From PALSA-612 sp963776375 (lineage in GTDB: Bacteria; Actinomycetota; Thermoleophilia; Gaiellales; Gaiellaceae): a stretch of DNA of 64,000 bases. Made by a program: the position numbers and the translations under genes. Below the pieces are notes generated by a model. That model was given only the letters and a program-made list of their open reading frames with translations, was not told where the DNA came from and searched no databases. Shown piece by piece: positions 8,589 through 16,058 of this stretch (the stretch's first letter is position 1; each line of letters begins with the position of its first letter). The stretch spans positions 382,284 to 446,283 of the forward strand of contig CAVZMF010000004.1 in assembly GCA_963776375.1 (NCBI GenBank), in the 5' to 3' direction.

Positions 8589-9866
8589 TCAGGCCCGCCC
8601 TGCCGCCACTGCCAACAGTCGTCGGAGCACCTGGGGGAGCCCCTCGGGCACCGTGGCCGACGGTGAAGCGCCGGGGTGCTGCGGCGCGATGCGCACCCGC
8701 AGCGCACCCGGCCGACTGACGAACCGAAGCGGTGGATCCAGAACGAACGCCTCCCCGTCGAGGCCGACGGGCACCGGTTGGGACGAGGTGACCTCGAAGG
8801 CAGTCGCCGTCCACTGCTGCCAACGGCGGCGCGCTTCCTGCGACGACGATTGCTGCTGCGGCGCCTTCAGCACCGCCACCCCCAGCTCGCCGCGGTCGAT
8901 GCGCGGCCGTGTGCCCGAGCCGACCGCTCGCCCCAGGCGGTAGGGGTTGTTCGACACCAAGATCATCGCCGCCGACTCGTGGCCGGTGCCGTCCGGTCCG
9001 CGCCAACCCAGCTCGCTTGTCGTTCCGCTCGGCTGAGGGCCGAGCACGTCGGGTGCGGTATCGAGGATGGTGCGCAGCTTCGCGTCCCTGTACCCCTCGC
9101 GGTGCACCGCTTCGGCGTAGAGCCCGAGCGACGCGTTGTTGACGAAAACACGACCGTTGACCTCGGCCAGGTCGATACGCCGCTCCCCTCCATTGACGAA
9201 TGCATCGAGGGCACCGACCACGTCGTTACGGTCGACTCCCAGGTCGAGCGCGAAGTGGTTGCGGGTACCGGCCGGGATGCAGGCGAACGGCAGGTCGTGC
9301 TCCGCGGCGATCGAGGCCACGAGTGCCTGCGTTCCGTCCCCGCCCGCCGCCGCAAGCCCGTCAGCCCCCGCAGCCACAGCCTCACGCATCAACTCCGCAA
9401 GGTCGTCCCCGGGCTTCAGCTCGATCGGCTCGATCCCTCGCGCGCGCGCCTCGTCGGCGAGCCCGTTGCTGACGGCCTTGCCTCCACCCGACCGTGGATT
9501 CCACACCACGATTGCGCGCCGAGGAGGAGCAGCGGCCGGGAGCACCACGTGAACAGCGAAAGCTCTCCTGGTAGACGCGAGGCTCAGCAGGAAAAGCGCA
9601 ACGGCAACTACACCGACGCCGACCCGTTCCCCGGTGACCGAAACGACGACGGCCCCGATCAACAGCAGCGCCACGCTGAAGAGAAGGATGCGCCGGACGT
9701 GACCCCGCCGCTGGACCGCCTGCCACGCGGCGGCAGCGCCCACGGCGAGCAGTCCGACCACCACGAGACCGCGCGGGAAGTCCCGGACGACCTCGACAAC
9801 GGCTACAGCGACGGAAGCCAGGAACAACACGAGGGCCGCCGCCGCCGCAACACGCCTACCGACCAT
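8589..9866 (-). CDS. diacylglycerol kinase family lipid kinase with N-terminal membrane domain
   Basis: 425-residue protein. The first ~110 residues carry about four hydrophobic helices. A DAGK catalytic domain follows, with VVWNPRSGGGKA (nucleotide loop, about 127-138), AAGGDGTQALVASIA (about 176-190) and IPAGTRNHFALDLGV (about 199-213). These are the standard motifs of YegS/DgkB-type lipid kinases. The ATG at 9866 is chosen because GAAGGGGGTG precedes it at normal distance. A PAP2 phosphatase lies just downstream on the same strand, giving a kinase/phosphatase pair on lipid substrates. Confidence 0.9.
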   Translation of the reverse strand: MVGRRVAAAAALVLFLASVAVAVVEVVRDFPRGLVVVGLLAVGAAAAWQAVQRRGHVRRILLFSVALLLIGAVVVSVTGERVGVGVVAVALFLLSLASTRRAFAVHVVLPAAAPPRRAIVVWNPRSGGGKAVSNGLADEARARGIEPIELKPGDDLAELMREAVAAGADGLAAAGGDGTQALVASIAAEHDLPFACIPAGTRNHFALDLGVDRNDVVGALDAFVNGGERRIDLAEVNGRVFVNNASLGLYAEAVHREGYRDAKLRTILDTAPDVLGPQPSGTTSELGWRGPDGTGHESAAMILVSNNPYRLGRAVGSGTRPRIDRGELGVAVLKAPQQQSSSQEARRRWQQWTATAFEVTSSQPVPVGLDGEAFVLDPPLRFVSRPGALRVRIAPQHPGASPSATVPEGLPQVLRRLLAVAAGRA

Positions 9867-9886
9867 CCGGCAAACACCCCCTTCGC

Positions 9887-10130
9887 CTAGCCGCCGGGGA
9901 CCGCCACGTGCTGCGCGGAGTTCCAGACAAGGGTCCCGGCAGCGGTGGCCGAGATGGACGCGATGTCCTCCGATCCTTCGCACGGCGAAGCCGGAAGGTC
10001 ATCGGGCAAAAGGTGGACGCAGGTCGCCAACGTGAACGCGGGGAATGATGCCGGAGCCACATCTGTACCTGCTTGGCGTTCAGCCCGTGCCGAAAGAGCA
10101 TCGTGGCGCACGTGTGACGAAAGAGCGTCA
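9887..10130 (-). pseudogene. tyrosine recombinase remnant (C-terminal end)
   Basis: Only the last ~80 codons of an XerC/phage-type integrase are present. Reading leftward from about 10130 the frame gives LFRHTCATMLFRHGLNAKQVQ and MWLRHH, which matches the HxxR-to-LGH region. It then loses one base in CCCCGCG near 10048 and continues in another frame as AFTLATCVHLLPDDLPASP to a TAG at 9887-9889. The 5' edge coincides with the end of the glycosyltransferase gene, so the rest was deleted. The catalytic tyrosine appears replaced (TCVHLL where families have TYVHLL). It marks an old integration event. Confidence 0.7.
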
Positions 10131-10838
10131 CAGGCGGCCGAACAGTGCCTGCAGCCGCAGGAGCGGCACGCGCCAGACGGCCTCGAGCACGATCGTCCGG
10201 CTCATCTTCGAGTGGCCCTCCTCGCGGTCGACGAAGACGATCGGCACCTCGGCGACGCTGAAGCCGGCGCGCTGGGCGCGGTACGTCGTCTCGATCTGGA
10301 AGGCGTAGCCCTTCGCCGAGATCCGGTCGAGCGCGATCGTCTCCAGCACGGCGCGGCGGTAGCACTTGAACCCGCCGGTCAGGTCGCGCACGCGTGTGCC
10401 GAGGATGATGCGCGCATACGTCGATCCGCCGGCGGAGATGAAGCGCCGCACCCTGCCCCAGTTGCGGACGCCGCCGCCCTCGACGTAGCGCGACCCCAGG
10501 ACGAGGTCAGCGTCCTCGGCGGCCGCGATCAGGCGCGGCACGTCGCCCGGGTCGTGCGAGAAGTCGCAGTCCATCTCGAGCACGAGCTCGGCGCCGTCGG
10601 CGAGCGCGCGCCGGAAGCCGGCGAGGTACGCGGGGCCGAGGCCCTCCTTGCGCTCGCGGTGCAGGACGGACACGTTCGGGATCTCGACCGCGAGCCGGTC
10701 GGCGAGCTCGCCGGTGCCGTCGGGCGAGCTGTCGTCGATCACGAGCACGCCGCCGTCGTCGGGCAGCACCTCGCGGAGCGCGCGCAACATCCGCTCGAGG
10801 TTCTCACGTTCGTTGTACGTGGGCAGGCAGATCGTCAC
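10128..10838 (-). CDS. polyprenol monophosphate mannose/glucose synthase (GT2, Dpm1-like)
   Basis: GT-A family 2 transferase that moves mannose or glucose from a nucleotide sugar to polyprenyl phosphate. The sequence shows ICLPTYNERENL at the N-terminus, DDSSPDGTGELADRL (about 39), EMDCDFSHDPGDVP (about 92; DxD-like), GSRYVEGGGV and GFKCYRRAVLE (about 155). No C-terminal membrane domain is present, as in short actinobacterial Ppm1 catalytic units. The frame is open to 10943; ATGs at 10874 and 10883 would almost abut or overlap the divergent polX start. I favour the GTG at 10838 that begins the conserved fold. It is downstream of no sugar cluster. Confidence 0.88.
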   Translation of the reverse strand: MTICLPTYNERENLERMLRALREVLPDDGGVLVIDDSSPDGTGELADRLAVEIPNVSVLHRERKEGLGPAYLAGFRRALADGAELVLEMDCDFSHDPGDVPRLIAAAEDADLVLGSRYVEGGGVRNWGRVRRFISAGGSTYARIILGTRVRDLTGGFKCYRRAVLETIALDRISAKGYAFQIETTYRAQRAGFSVAEVPIVFVDREEGHSKMSRTIVLEAVWRVPLLRLQALFGRL

Positions 10839-10881
10839 TCTCTGTCCAGCCGGTGTGGGCACGGCGCCTATCATCGCCCGC

Positions 10882-12594
10882 ATGGCGGAGGCCCTGCCCC
10901 GGAACGCGGACGTGGCGGCGCAGTTCGAGCTGCTCGCCGACATCCTCGAGATCGAGGGCTACGACGCCTTTCGCGTGCTCGCGTACCGGCGCGCGGCGGC
11001 GCTGATCCGGGACACGGCGGGCTCGATCGCCCAGCTCGCGCTGGACGGCAAGGCCAAGCAGCTGCAGGGGATCGGCAAGACGATCGAGGGCAAGATCGTC
11101 GAGATCGTCGAGGACGGCGAGGTGCACGCCCTGACGAAGCACAAGGCGGTCGTCCCGCCCGACGTGGTCGCGTTCACGCGGCTGCCGGGCCTGGGGCCGA
11201 AGACCGCCCGGCGGATCTGGCGCGACCTCGGCGTGACCACGATCCCCGACCTGCGCAAGGCGGCCGAGGCGCAGAAGCTGCGGACGCTCTCCGGGCTCGG
11301 CCCCAAGCTCGAAGAGGGCGTGCTCAAGGCGCTCGACGAGACGAAGCCGGCCGTCGTCGACGCCGACCGCCCGCTGCTCGGCCTGGCGCTTCCGGCCGTG
11401 CTCGACGCGGTCGAGTCGCTACGGGCGCACCCGGCCGCGGTAAAGGTCTCCGAGGCGGGGAGCGCGCGCCGCCGCCGCGAGACCGTCCGCGACCTCGACA
11501 TCATCGCCACGGCCACCGACGCGGAGACGCTGATCGCCCACTTCGTCGAGCTGCCCTGGGTCGTCGAGGTCGTCGCCCGCGGGGGGACGAAGGCGACGGT
11601 GCTCTCCGCCCAGGGCCTGCGCTTCGACCTCAGGGTCGTGCCGCCGGACTGCTACGGCAACCTGCTGCAGCACTTCACCGGCTCGAAGCACCACAACGTC
11701 GCGCTCCGCGAGGAGGCCGTGCGGCACGGGTACTCCGTCTCCGAGTACGGCGTGAAGGTCGTCGAGACCGGCGAGGTGCTCACCCACGCCGACGAGACGG
11801 CGCTCTACGAGCTGCTCGGCTACCAGCTCATCCCACCGGAGCTGCGCGAGAATCTCGGCGAGCTCGAGGCCGCGCGCGCGGGCACGCTGCCGGAACTCGT
11901 CGAGCTCCGCGACCTCAAGGGCGACCTGCACGCGCACACGACCTGGTCGGCCGACGGGAGGGCGAGCGCCGAGGAGATGGCGCTCGCGGCGAAGGAGCGC
12001 GGCTACCGCTACCTGGCCGTCACCGACCACTCGCACTATCTGCGCGAGGGCCGCATGGAGGCGCAGGACCGAGAGCTGGACGCGCTCAACGAGCGGCTCG
12101 AGCCGTTCCGGCTGCTGAGAGGCGTCGAGGCGAACATCAAGGCCGATGGGACGATCGACGTCGAAGACGAGGCGCTCGCGACGCGCGAGTGGGTGATCGC
12201 CTCGCTGCACACGAGCTTCGACAAGAACCCGACCGAGCGTGTGCTCGGGGCGATGGAGAATCCGCACGTCGACTGCATCGGACATCTGACCGGTCGCAAG
12301 ATCGGCAAGCGCTCCGGCGCCGCGGTCGACGTCGAGCGCGTGATCGAGAAGGCGCTCGAGACCGGCACGGTGCTCGAGATCGATTCGCAGCCCGACCGGA
12401 TGGACATGCCGGACTTCGTCGCGCGGCTCGCGGGCGAGGCCGGCGTGCCGATCGCGGTCACGAGCGACGCGCACAGGCTCTCCGCGCTCGCGTACGTCGA
12501 GCTCGGCGTGGGGCAGGCACGCCGGGCATGGCTGACGAAGCAGCAGGTCCTGAACACACGCACCTGGCCGCAGATCGCGAAGCTCCTGCGATGA
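10882..12594 (+). CDS. polX: DNA polymerase/3'-5' exonuclease PolX
   Basis: 570-residue bacterial family X DNA polymerase with C-terminal PHP nuclease domain, used in base-excision repair gap filling. The N-terminal 8-kDa-like region (FELLADILEIEGYDAFRVLAY) and two helix-hairpin-helix elements (LQGIGKTIEGK and LPGLGPKTARR) are clear. The polymerase palm motif GSARRRRETVRDLDIIA (about 193-209) holds two metal aspartates. The PHP domain starts at KGDLHAHTTWSADG (about 347) and ends with DAHR (about 530). Length and order are normal for the family. The ATG start lies head to head with the glycosyltransferase. The stop overlaps the next start (ATGA). Confidence 0.94.
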   Translation: MAEALPRNADVAAQFELLADILEIEGYDAFRVLAYRRAAALIRDTAGSIAQLALDGKAKQLQGIGKTIEGKIVEIVEDGEVHALTKHKAVVPPDVVAFTRLPGLGPKTARRIWRDLGVTTIPDLRKAAEAQKLRTLSGLGPKLEEGVLKALDETKPAVVDADRPLLGLALPAVLDAVESLRAHPAAVKVSEAGSARRRRETVRDLDIIATATDAETLIAHFVELPWVVEVVARGGTKATVLSAQGLRFDLRVVPPDCYGNLLQHFTGSKHHNVALREEAVRHGYSVSEYGVKVVETGEVLTHADETALYELLGYQLIPPELRENLGELEAARAGTLPELVELRDLKGDLHAHTTWSADGRASAEEMALAAKERGYRYLAVTDHSHYLREGRMEAQDRELDALNERLEPFRLLRGVEANIKADGTIDVEDEALATREWVIASLHTSFDKNPTERVLGAMENPHVDCIGHLTGRKIGKRSGAAVDVERVIEKALETGTVLEIDSQPDRMDMPDFVARLAGEAGVPIAVTSDAHRLSALAYVELGVGQARRAWLTKQQVLNTRTWPQIAKLLR

Positions 12595-13892
12595 GCTTCC
12601 GCGAGGATGGACAGGCTGCGCTCGAGTGGGCCGCGCGCTACCTCGAGCAGGTCGGCGACTACCCGGTGCTGGCGCAGGTCGAGCCCGGCGAGTTGCGTGC
12701 CAGGCTGCCGCCGTCACCGCCGGAGGAGGGCGAGCCTTTCGCCGCCGTACTCCGCGATCTCGACGAGCTGCTGCTCCCGGCGATGACGCACTGGCAGTCG
12801 CCGCGGTTCTTCGCGTACTTCGCCAACACGGCCTCGGAGCCGGGGATCCTCGCCGAGTTGCTGACCGCGGCGCTGAACCAGAACGGGATCCTCTGGCGGA
12901 CCTCGCCGGCGCTGACGGAGCTCGAGCTGCACGTCGCCGGCTGGGCGGCGCAGCTCCTTGGCCTGCCGGGGGACTGGCACGGCCACATCGAGGACACCGC
13001 CTCCACCTCGACGTTCGCCGCAATCGTCGCGGCGCGGCACGCGACCGGGGGCCGCGTCGTCGTCTGCTCGGAGCAGGCGCACTCGTCGGTCGAGAAGGCG
13101 GCGCGGATGCTCGGGCTCGAATGTCGAACCGTGCCGGTCGACGCGGAGTTCCGCCTGCGCGCGGACGCGCTCGACCTCGCCGATGCGTGCTGCGTCGTCG
13201 CGACCGTCGGGACGACGTCGACGACCTCGGTCGACCCGGTGCCCGCGATCGCGGACGCCTGCCGCGAGGCGGGCGTCTGGCTGCACGTCGACGCGGCGTA
13301 CGCCGGCTCGGCCATGGTCTGCCCCGAGTCTCGCTGGGCGTTCGCCGACGTCGACCGCGCCGACTCGCTCGTCGTCAACCCGCACAAGTGGCTGCTGACG
13401 CCGATGGACTGCTCGCTGCTGTGGACGAGCCGGCCGGTCGACTTCCGCGCCGCGTTTTCGCTCGTCCCCGAATACCTGCGGGCGGGCGACGCGGTCGACA
13501 GCCTCGGCGACTACGGGCCTGCGCTCGGGCGGCGCTTCCGTGCGCTGAAGCTCTGGGCCGTGCTCCGCTGCTACGGCCGCGCGGGCTTGCAGGCGATGAT
13601 CCGCGAGCACATCCGGCTGGCCGAGCTGTTCGAGGGCTGGGTGCGCGACGAGCCCGGATGGGAGGTGTGCGCACCGCGGCCGTTCTCCGTCGTGTGCTTC
13701 CGACGCGAGGGGTCGGACGAGGAGAACGAGCGGCTGCTGGCCGCGGTCAACGCCACCGGCGAGATCTTCATCTCGCACACGAAGCTCGACAGCCGCTACG
13801 TCCTCCGGCTCGCGATCGGCAACGAGCGCACGACCGAGGCCGACGTGCAGCGAGCGTGGGACGTGCTGCAGCGCGAGGCCGCGACTCTCTGA
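12591..13892 (+). CDS. pyridoxal-phosphate-dependent amino acid decarboxylase (group II, AADC-like)
   Basis: 433-residue PLP enzyme of the aromatic amino acid/tyrosine/glutamate decarboxylase family. HVDAAYAGSAMVCPE (about 229-243) carries the PLP-contacting aspartate. The Schiff-base lysine is in VVNPHKWLLTPMDCS (about 262-276). The N-terminal MTHWQSPRFFAYFANTASEPG is also typical. The conserved DTASTSTFAAIVAAR (about 132) fits the cofactor phosphate loop. Aromatic amino acids are the likeliest substrates. It starts four bases before the polX stop, so the two are co-translated although they are functionally unrelated. Confidence 0.92.
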   Translation: MSFREDGQAALEWAARYLEQVGDYPVLAQVEPGELRARLPPSPPEEGEPFAAVLRDLDELLLPAMTHWQSPRFFAYFANTASEPGILAELLTAALNQNGILWRTSPALTELELHVAGWAAQLLGLPGDWHGHIEDTASTSTFAAIVAARHATGGRVVVCSEQAHSSVEKAARMLGLECRTVPVDAEFRLRADALDLADACCVVATVGTTSTTSVDPVPAIADACREAGVWLHVDAAYAGSAMVCPESRWAFADVDRADSLVVNPHKWLLTPMDCSLLWTSRPVDFRAAFSLVPEYLRAGDAVDSLGDYGPALGRRFRALKLWAVLRCYGRAGLQAMIREHIRLAELFEGWVRDEPGWEVCAPRPFSVVCFRREGSDEENERLLAAVNATGEIFISHTKLDSRYVLRLAIGNERTTEADVQRAWDVLQREAATL

Positions 13893-13914
13893 TCCCAGGC
13901 CTCAGAGCCATCCG

Positions 13915-13963
13915 CAGAGGGGTCGCAGAGGGGTCGCAGAGGAGTCTCAGAGGCGTCTCTGAG
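13915..13963 (+). repeat. four tandem 11-bp repeats ending in a hairpin
   Basis: Units CAGAGGGGTCG, CAGAGGGGTCG, CAGAGGAGTCT and CAGAGGCGTCT run from 13915 to 13958. The last two units create an inverted repeat, CTCAGAG (13946-13952), loop GCGT, CTCTGAG (13957-13963). It lies between convergent genes, the decarboxylase ending at 13892 and the Nudix gene ending at 13983. A terminator role is possible but there is no T-run. Confidence 0.75.
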
Positions 13964-13982
13964 CCCGGGTTGCGGTACGCGC

Positions 13983-14540
13983 TCAGGGCTCGGCTAGCGC
14001 GGCCAGGGCGGCGTCGTGCAGGGCGACGCGGTAGCGCCAGAGGGCGCGGCCCGTGGCGAGCAGGCGCTCGCGGATCGGTCCGGCGAGCTCGGCGGGAGTG
14101 CCCCAGCGGGCCTCGGCGATCTCGTCCGTGTCCAGAGGAGCCAGCTCCTCCGCGGACGTGGTCGCCGAGAGGACGTGCGTCTGCCACGGCACCGCCTCGT
14201 TCGCGAAGCGGAAGACCGCACGGGCCTGCACGAGGTAGCGGTGGAGCTCGATCTCGACGCCGAGCTCCTCCCGTCCCTCGCGGACGACCCCGGTCACGAA
14301 GTCCTCGTCCGGCTTGACGCCGCCGCCGGGCGTTCGCCAGATTCCCTCCGGGAAATGCGGCTTGCGGATCAGCGCCAGCCGGTCGCCGTTGAGCACGAAC
14401 AGCGTCACGTCGTGGCGGCGGGACGGGTTGTACGTGATCATCGACAGCTCGGGGTCGCTCACCTCGCCTGTCCAGTCGAGCGGCAACGGGTCGCCGAACT
14501 GCTCCCGGACGCGCGCGAGGACGGCTTCGTCGACGTGCAC
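13983..14540 (-). CDS. Nudix hydrolase
   Basis: 185-residue protein with one Nudix fold for hydrolysis of nucleoside diphosphate derivatives. The Nudix box GX5EX7REUXEEXGU is seen as GGGVKPDEDFVTGVVREGR followed by EELGVE (about residues 73-97). The strands before and after (LFVLNGDRLALIRKP, WQTHVLSA) fit the fold. The substrate cannot be read. It is downstream of the trehalose-phosphatase gene on the same strand with only nine bases between them. Confidence 0.88.
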   Translation of the reverse strand: MHVDEAVLARVREQFGDPLPLDWTGEVSDPELSMITYNPSRRHDVTLFVLNGDRLALIRKPHFPEGIWRTPGGGVKPDEDFVTGVVREGREELGVEIELHRYLVQARAVFRFANEAVPWQTHVLSATTSAEELAPLDTDEIAEARWGTPAELAGPIRERLLATGRALWRYRVALHDAALAALAEP

Positions 14541-14549
14541 GGGCGGCGC

Positions 14550-15266
14550 CTAGAGCTGCCTGAGCAGCTCGAGCAGCTCGTCCGGGCCGCCGACGCGAAT
14601 GTCTGCGGCGCGGCCGAGGTCGGTCGGAGCCTCCTCCGAGACGACCGCGACGCGGACGGCGACCTCGAGCCCGTCCAGTCCGCGGAACGCGTCCAGGTCG
14701 GTCGCGTCGTCCCCGGCGTAGAGCGCCCGGTCGAGCTCGGCCTCGTCGAGCAGCCGGCGCACCGCGGTGCCCTTGTCGGCGGCGATCGGCGGCCGGATCT
14801 CGAGCACCTTGCGCCCCCAGCGCGGCCGGAGGCCTTCCTCGAGCGCGCGCTCGGCCACCTCGCGCAGGTAGGCCTCGGCCGCCTCCTGGTCGTCGGCGCG
14901 CCGGTAGTGGAAGGAGAGGGTCAGCCGCTTGCCTGGCTCGGTGGGCCAGTCGACGGTCGCGGCGAACTCGGCCAGGCGGGCCGTCCACCGCGCCGCCTCG
15001 GGGTGCAGATCGAGTCCGTGCTCGCCCACGTAGCGGATGCCGTCGACGCCGACGACCCGGGCCGCGTCGGCGGCGGTCCGGCCGCTGACGCACGCGACGA
15101 GACCGTACGTTCCGGCCAGCCGCCGGAGCTCCGCCTGCGTCGACTCGGGGACGGCCGCACGCTCGGGGACGGCGGCGATCGGCGCCAGCGTCCCGTCGAC
15201 GTCGAGGAGCACCGCCGCCGCCTCCGGATCCTCGGCCACGCGCTCGAGGAGGGTGCCGACGACCAC
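14550..15266 (-). CDS. otsB: trehalose-6-phosphate phosphatase
   Basis: HAD-type phosphatase that makes trehalose from trehalose 6-phosphate. The 238-residue protein has the nucleophile motif LLDVDGTLAPI (about 20-30), a VSGR motif (about 60), GEHGLDL (about 82) and the C-terminal YAGDDATDLDAFRGL (about 186-200), which are OtsB-specific. No otsA (trehalose phosphate synthase) lies next to it, so its partner must be elsewhere. It is upstream of the Nudix gene and divergent from the TauE half genes, with 11 bases between starts. Confidence 0.93.
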   Translation of the reverse strand: MVVGTLLERVAEDPEAAAVLLDVDGTLAPIAAVPERAAVPESTQAELRRLAGTYGLVACVSGRTAADAARVVGVDGIRYVGEHGLDLHPEAARWTARLAEFAATVDWPTEPGKRLTLSFHYRRADDQEAAEAYLREVAERALEEGLRPRWGRKVLEIRPPIAADKGTAVRRLLDEAELDRALYAGDDATDLDAFRGLDGLEVAVRVAVVSEEAPTDLGRAADIRVGGPDELLELLRQL

Positions 15267-15277
15267 GCTCCTAGAAT

Positions 15278-15631
15278 ATGCCGGTGCTGCTGCGCCTCGT
15301 CGGGATCGGGCTGGCCGCGGGGTTCTTCGGTGCGTTGTTCGGGGTCGGCGGCGGGATCATCCTGGTGCCGCTCCTGATCGGGGTTGCCGCCTTTCTCGTC
15401 CGGCCGGCGATGGCCACGTCCCTGGCCGCGATCGGGCTGATCGCGCTCGAGGGCGTCGTCTTCTACGGACTGCACGGCGACCTGGAGCCGCTCGACGCTC
15501 TGGTGTTGGGCGTGCCGGCCGCGGCCGGGGCGCTGGTCGGCACCGGCATCCAGCAGCGCCTCGAGAGCCGCACGCTCACGCTCGCCTTTTCCGGCCTGCT
15601 CGTCGTCGTCGCGGTCAGGCTCTTCATCTGA
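15278..15631 (+). CDS. TauE/SafE-type exporter, first half protein
   Basis: 117-residue membrane protein that equals one half of a TauE/SafE sulfite/anion exporter (normally ~250 residues with two inverted halves). It shows the repeat signature GFFGALFGVGGGIILVPLL (about 15-33) followed by further hydrophobic helices. The stop TGA shares its last base with the ATG of the next gene, which encodes the second half. The two probably assemble as a heterodimer. Whether the family is truly split or a stop and frameshift broke one gene cannot be decided here, but both halves have clean starts and stops. Confidence 0.8.
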   Translation: MPVLLRLVGIGLAAGFFGALFGVGGGIILVPLLIGVAAFLVRPAMATSLAAIGLIALEGVVFYGLHGDLEPLDALVLGVPAAAGALVGTGIQQRLESRTLTLAFSGLLVVVAVRLFI

Positions 15632-16023
15632 TGGGCTTCGTGCTGGCGGTGAGCGCGGGTCACCTCGTCGTCGCGATCGCCCTCGGGGTGGCCGCGGGAG
15701 TGCTCGCCGGGCTGTTCGGGGTCGGCGGAGGCATCCTGTTCGTGCCGGCGCTCACGATCGTGCTCGGCGTCGAGCAGCACAGTGCGCAAGGAACGTCGCT
15801 GCTCGCGATCGTGCCGACGGTGGTCGTCGGAACGTGGCGGCAGCACCGGTACGGGAACGTCCGCTGGCGGCCGGCCCTGGCCCTCGGCGTGGCGGGGATC
15901 GCCGGAGTCGTGGCCGGAGGGCTGCTCGCGGAGTCCCTCTCCGGCGGCGTTCTGCGGCGGTTGTTCGGCGTCCTGCTGCTGCTGAGTGCCGCGCAGCTGG
16001 CCTGGCGCGCGCCCCGGAAGTGA
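15631..16023 (+). CDS. TauE/SafE-type exporter, second half protein
   Basis: 130-residue membrane protein with the second copy of the family signature, GVLAGLFGVGGGILFVPAL (about 23-41), then QGTSLLAIVPTVVVGTW and R-rich loop, and a C-terminal helix pair. The ATG overlaps the stop of the first half gene by one base (TGATG), a strong coupling signal. Likely role: export of sulfite, sulfonate or another organic anion. It is followed after 35 bases by an M23 peptidase gene. Confidence 0.8.
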   Translation: MGFVLAVSAGHLVVAIALGVAAGVLAGLFGVGGGILFVPALTIVLGVEQHSAQGTSLLAIVPTVVVGTWRQHRYGNVRWRPALALGVAGIAGVVAGGLLAESLSGGVLRRLFGVLLLLSAAQLAWRAPRK

Positions 16024-16058
16024 CGTTCGGTGGACAGCGGTTGCCATAATTCGCGCCA

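Noticed and set aside
9945..12590. Long open frame running ahead of the PLP decarboxylase start
   Set aside because: The conserved decarboxylase begins at the ATG at 12591; the preceding codons are a shadow of polX and the glycosyltransferase.
13900..13970. CRISPR-like array
   Set aside because: Repeats are only 11 bases and directly tandem, without spacers; no cas genes nearby.
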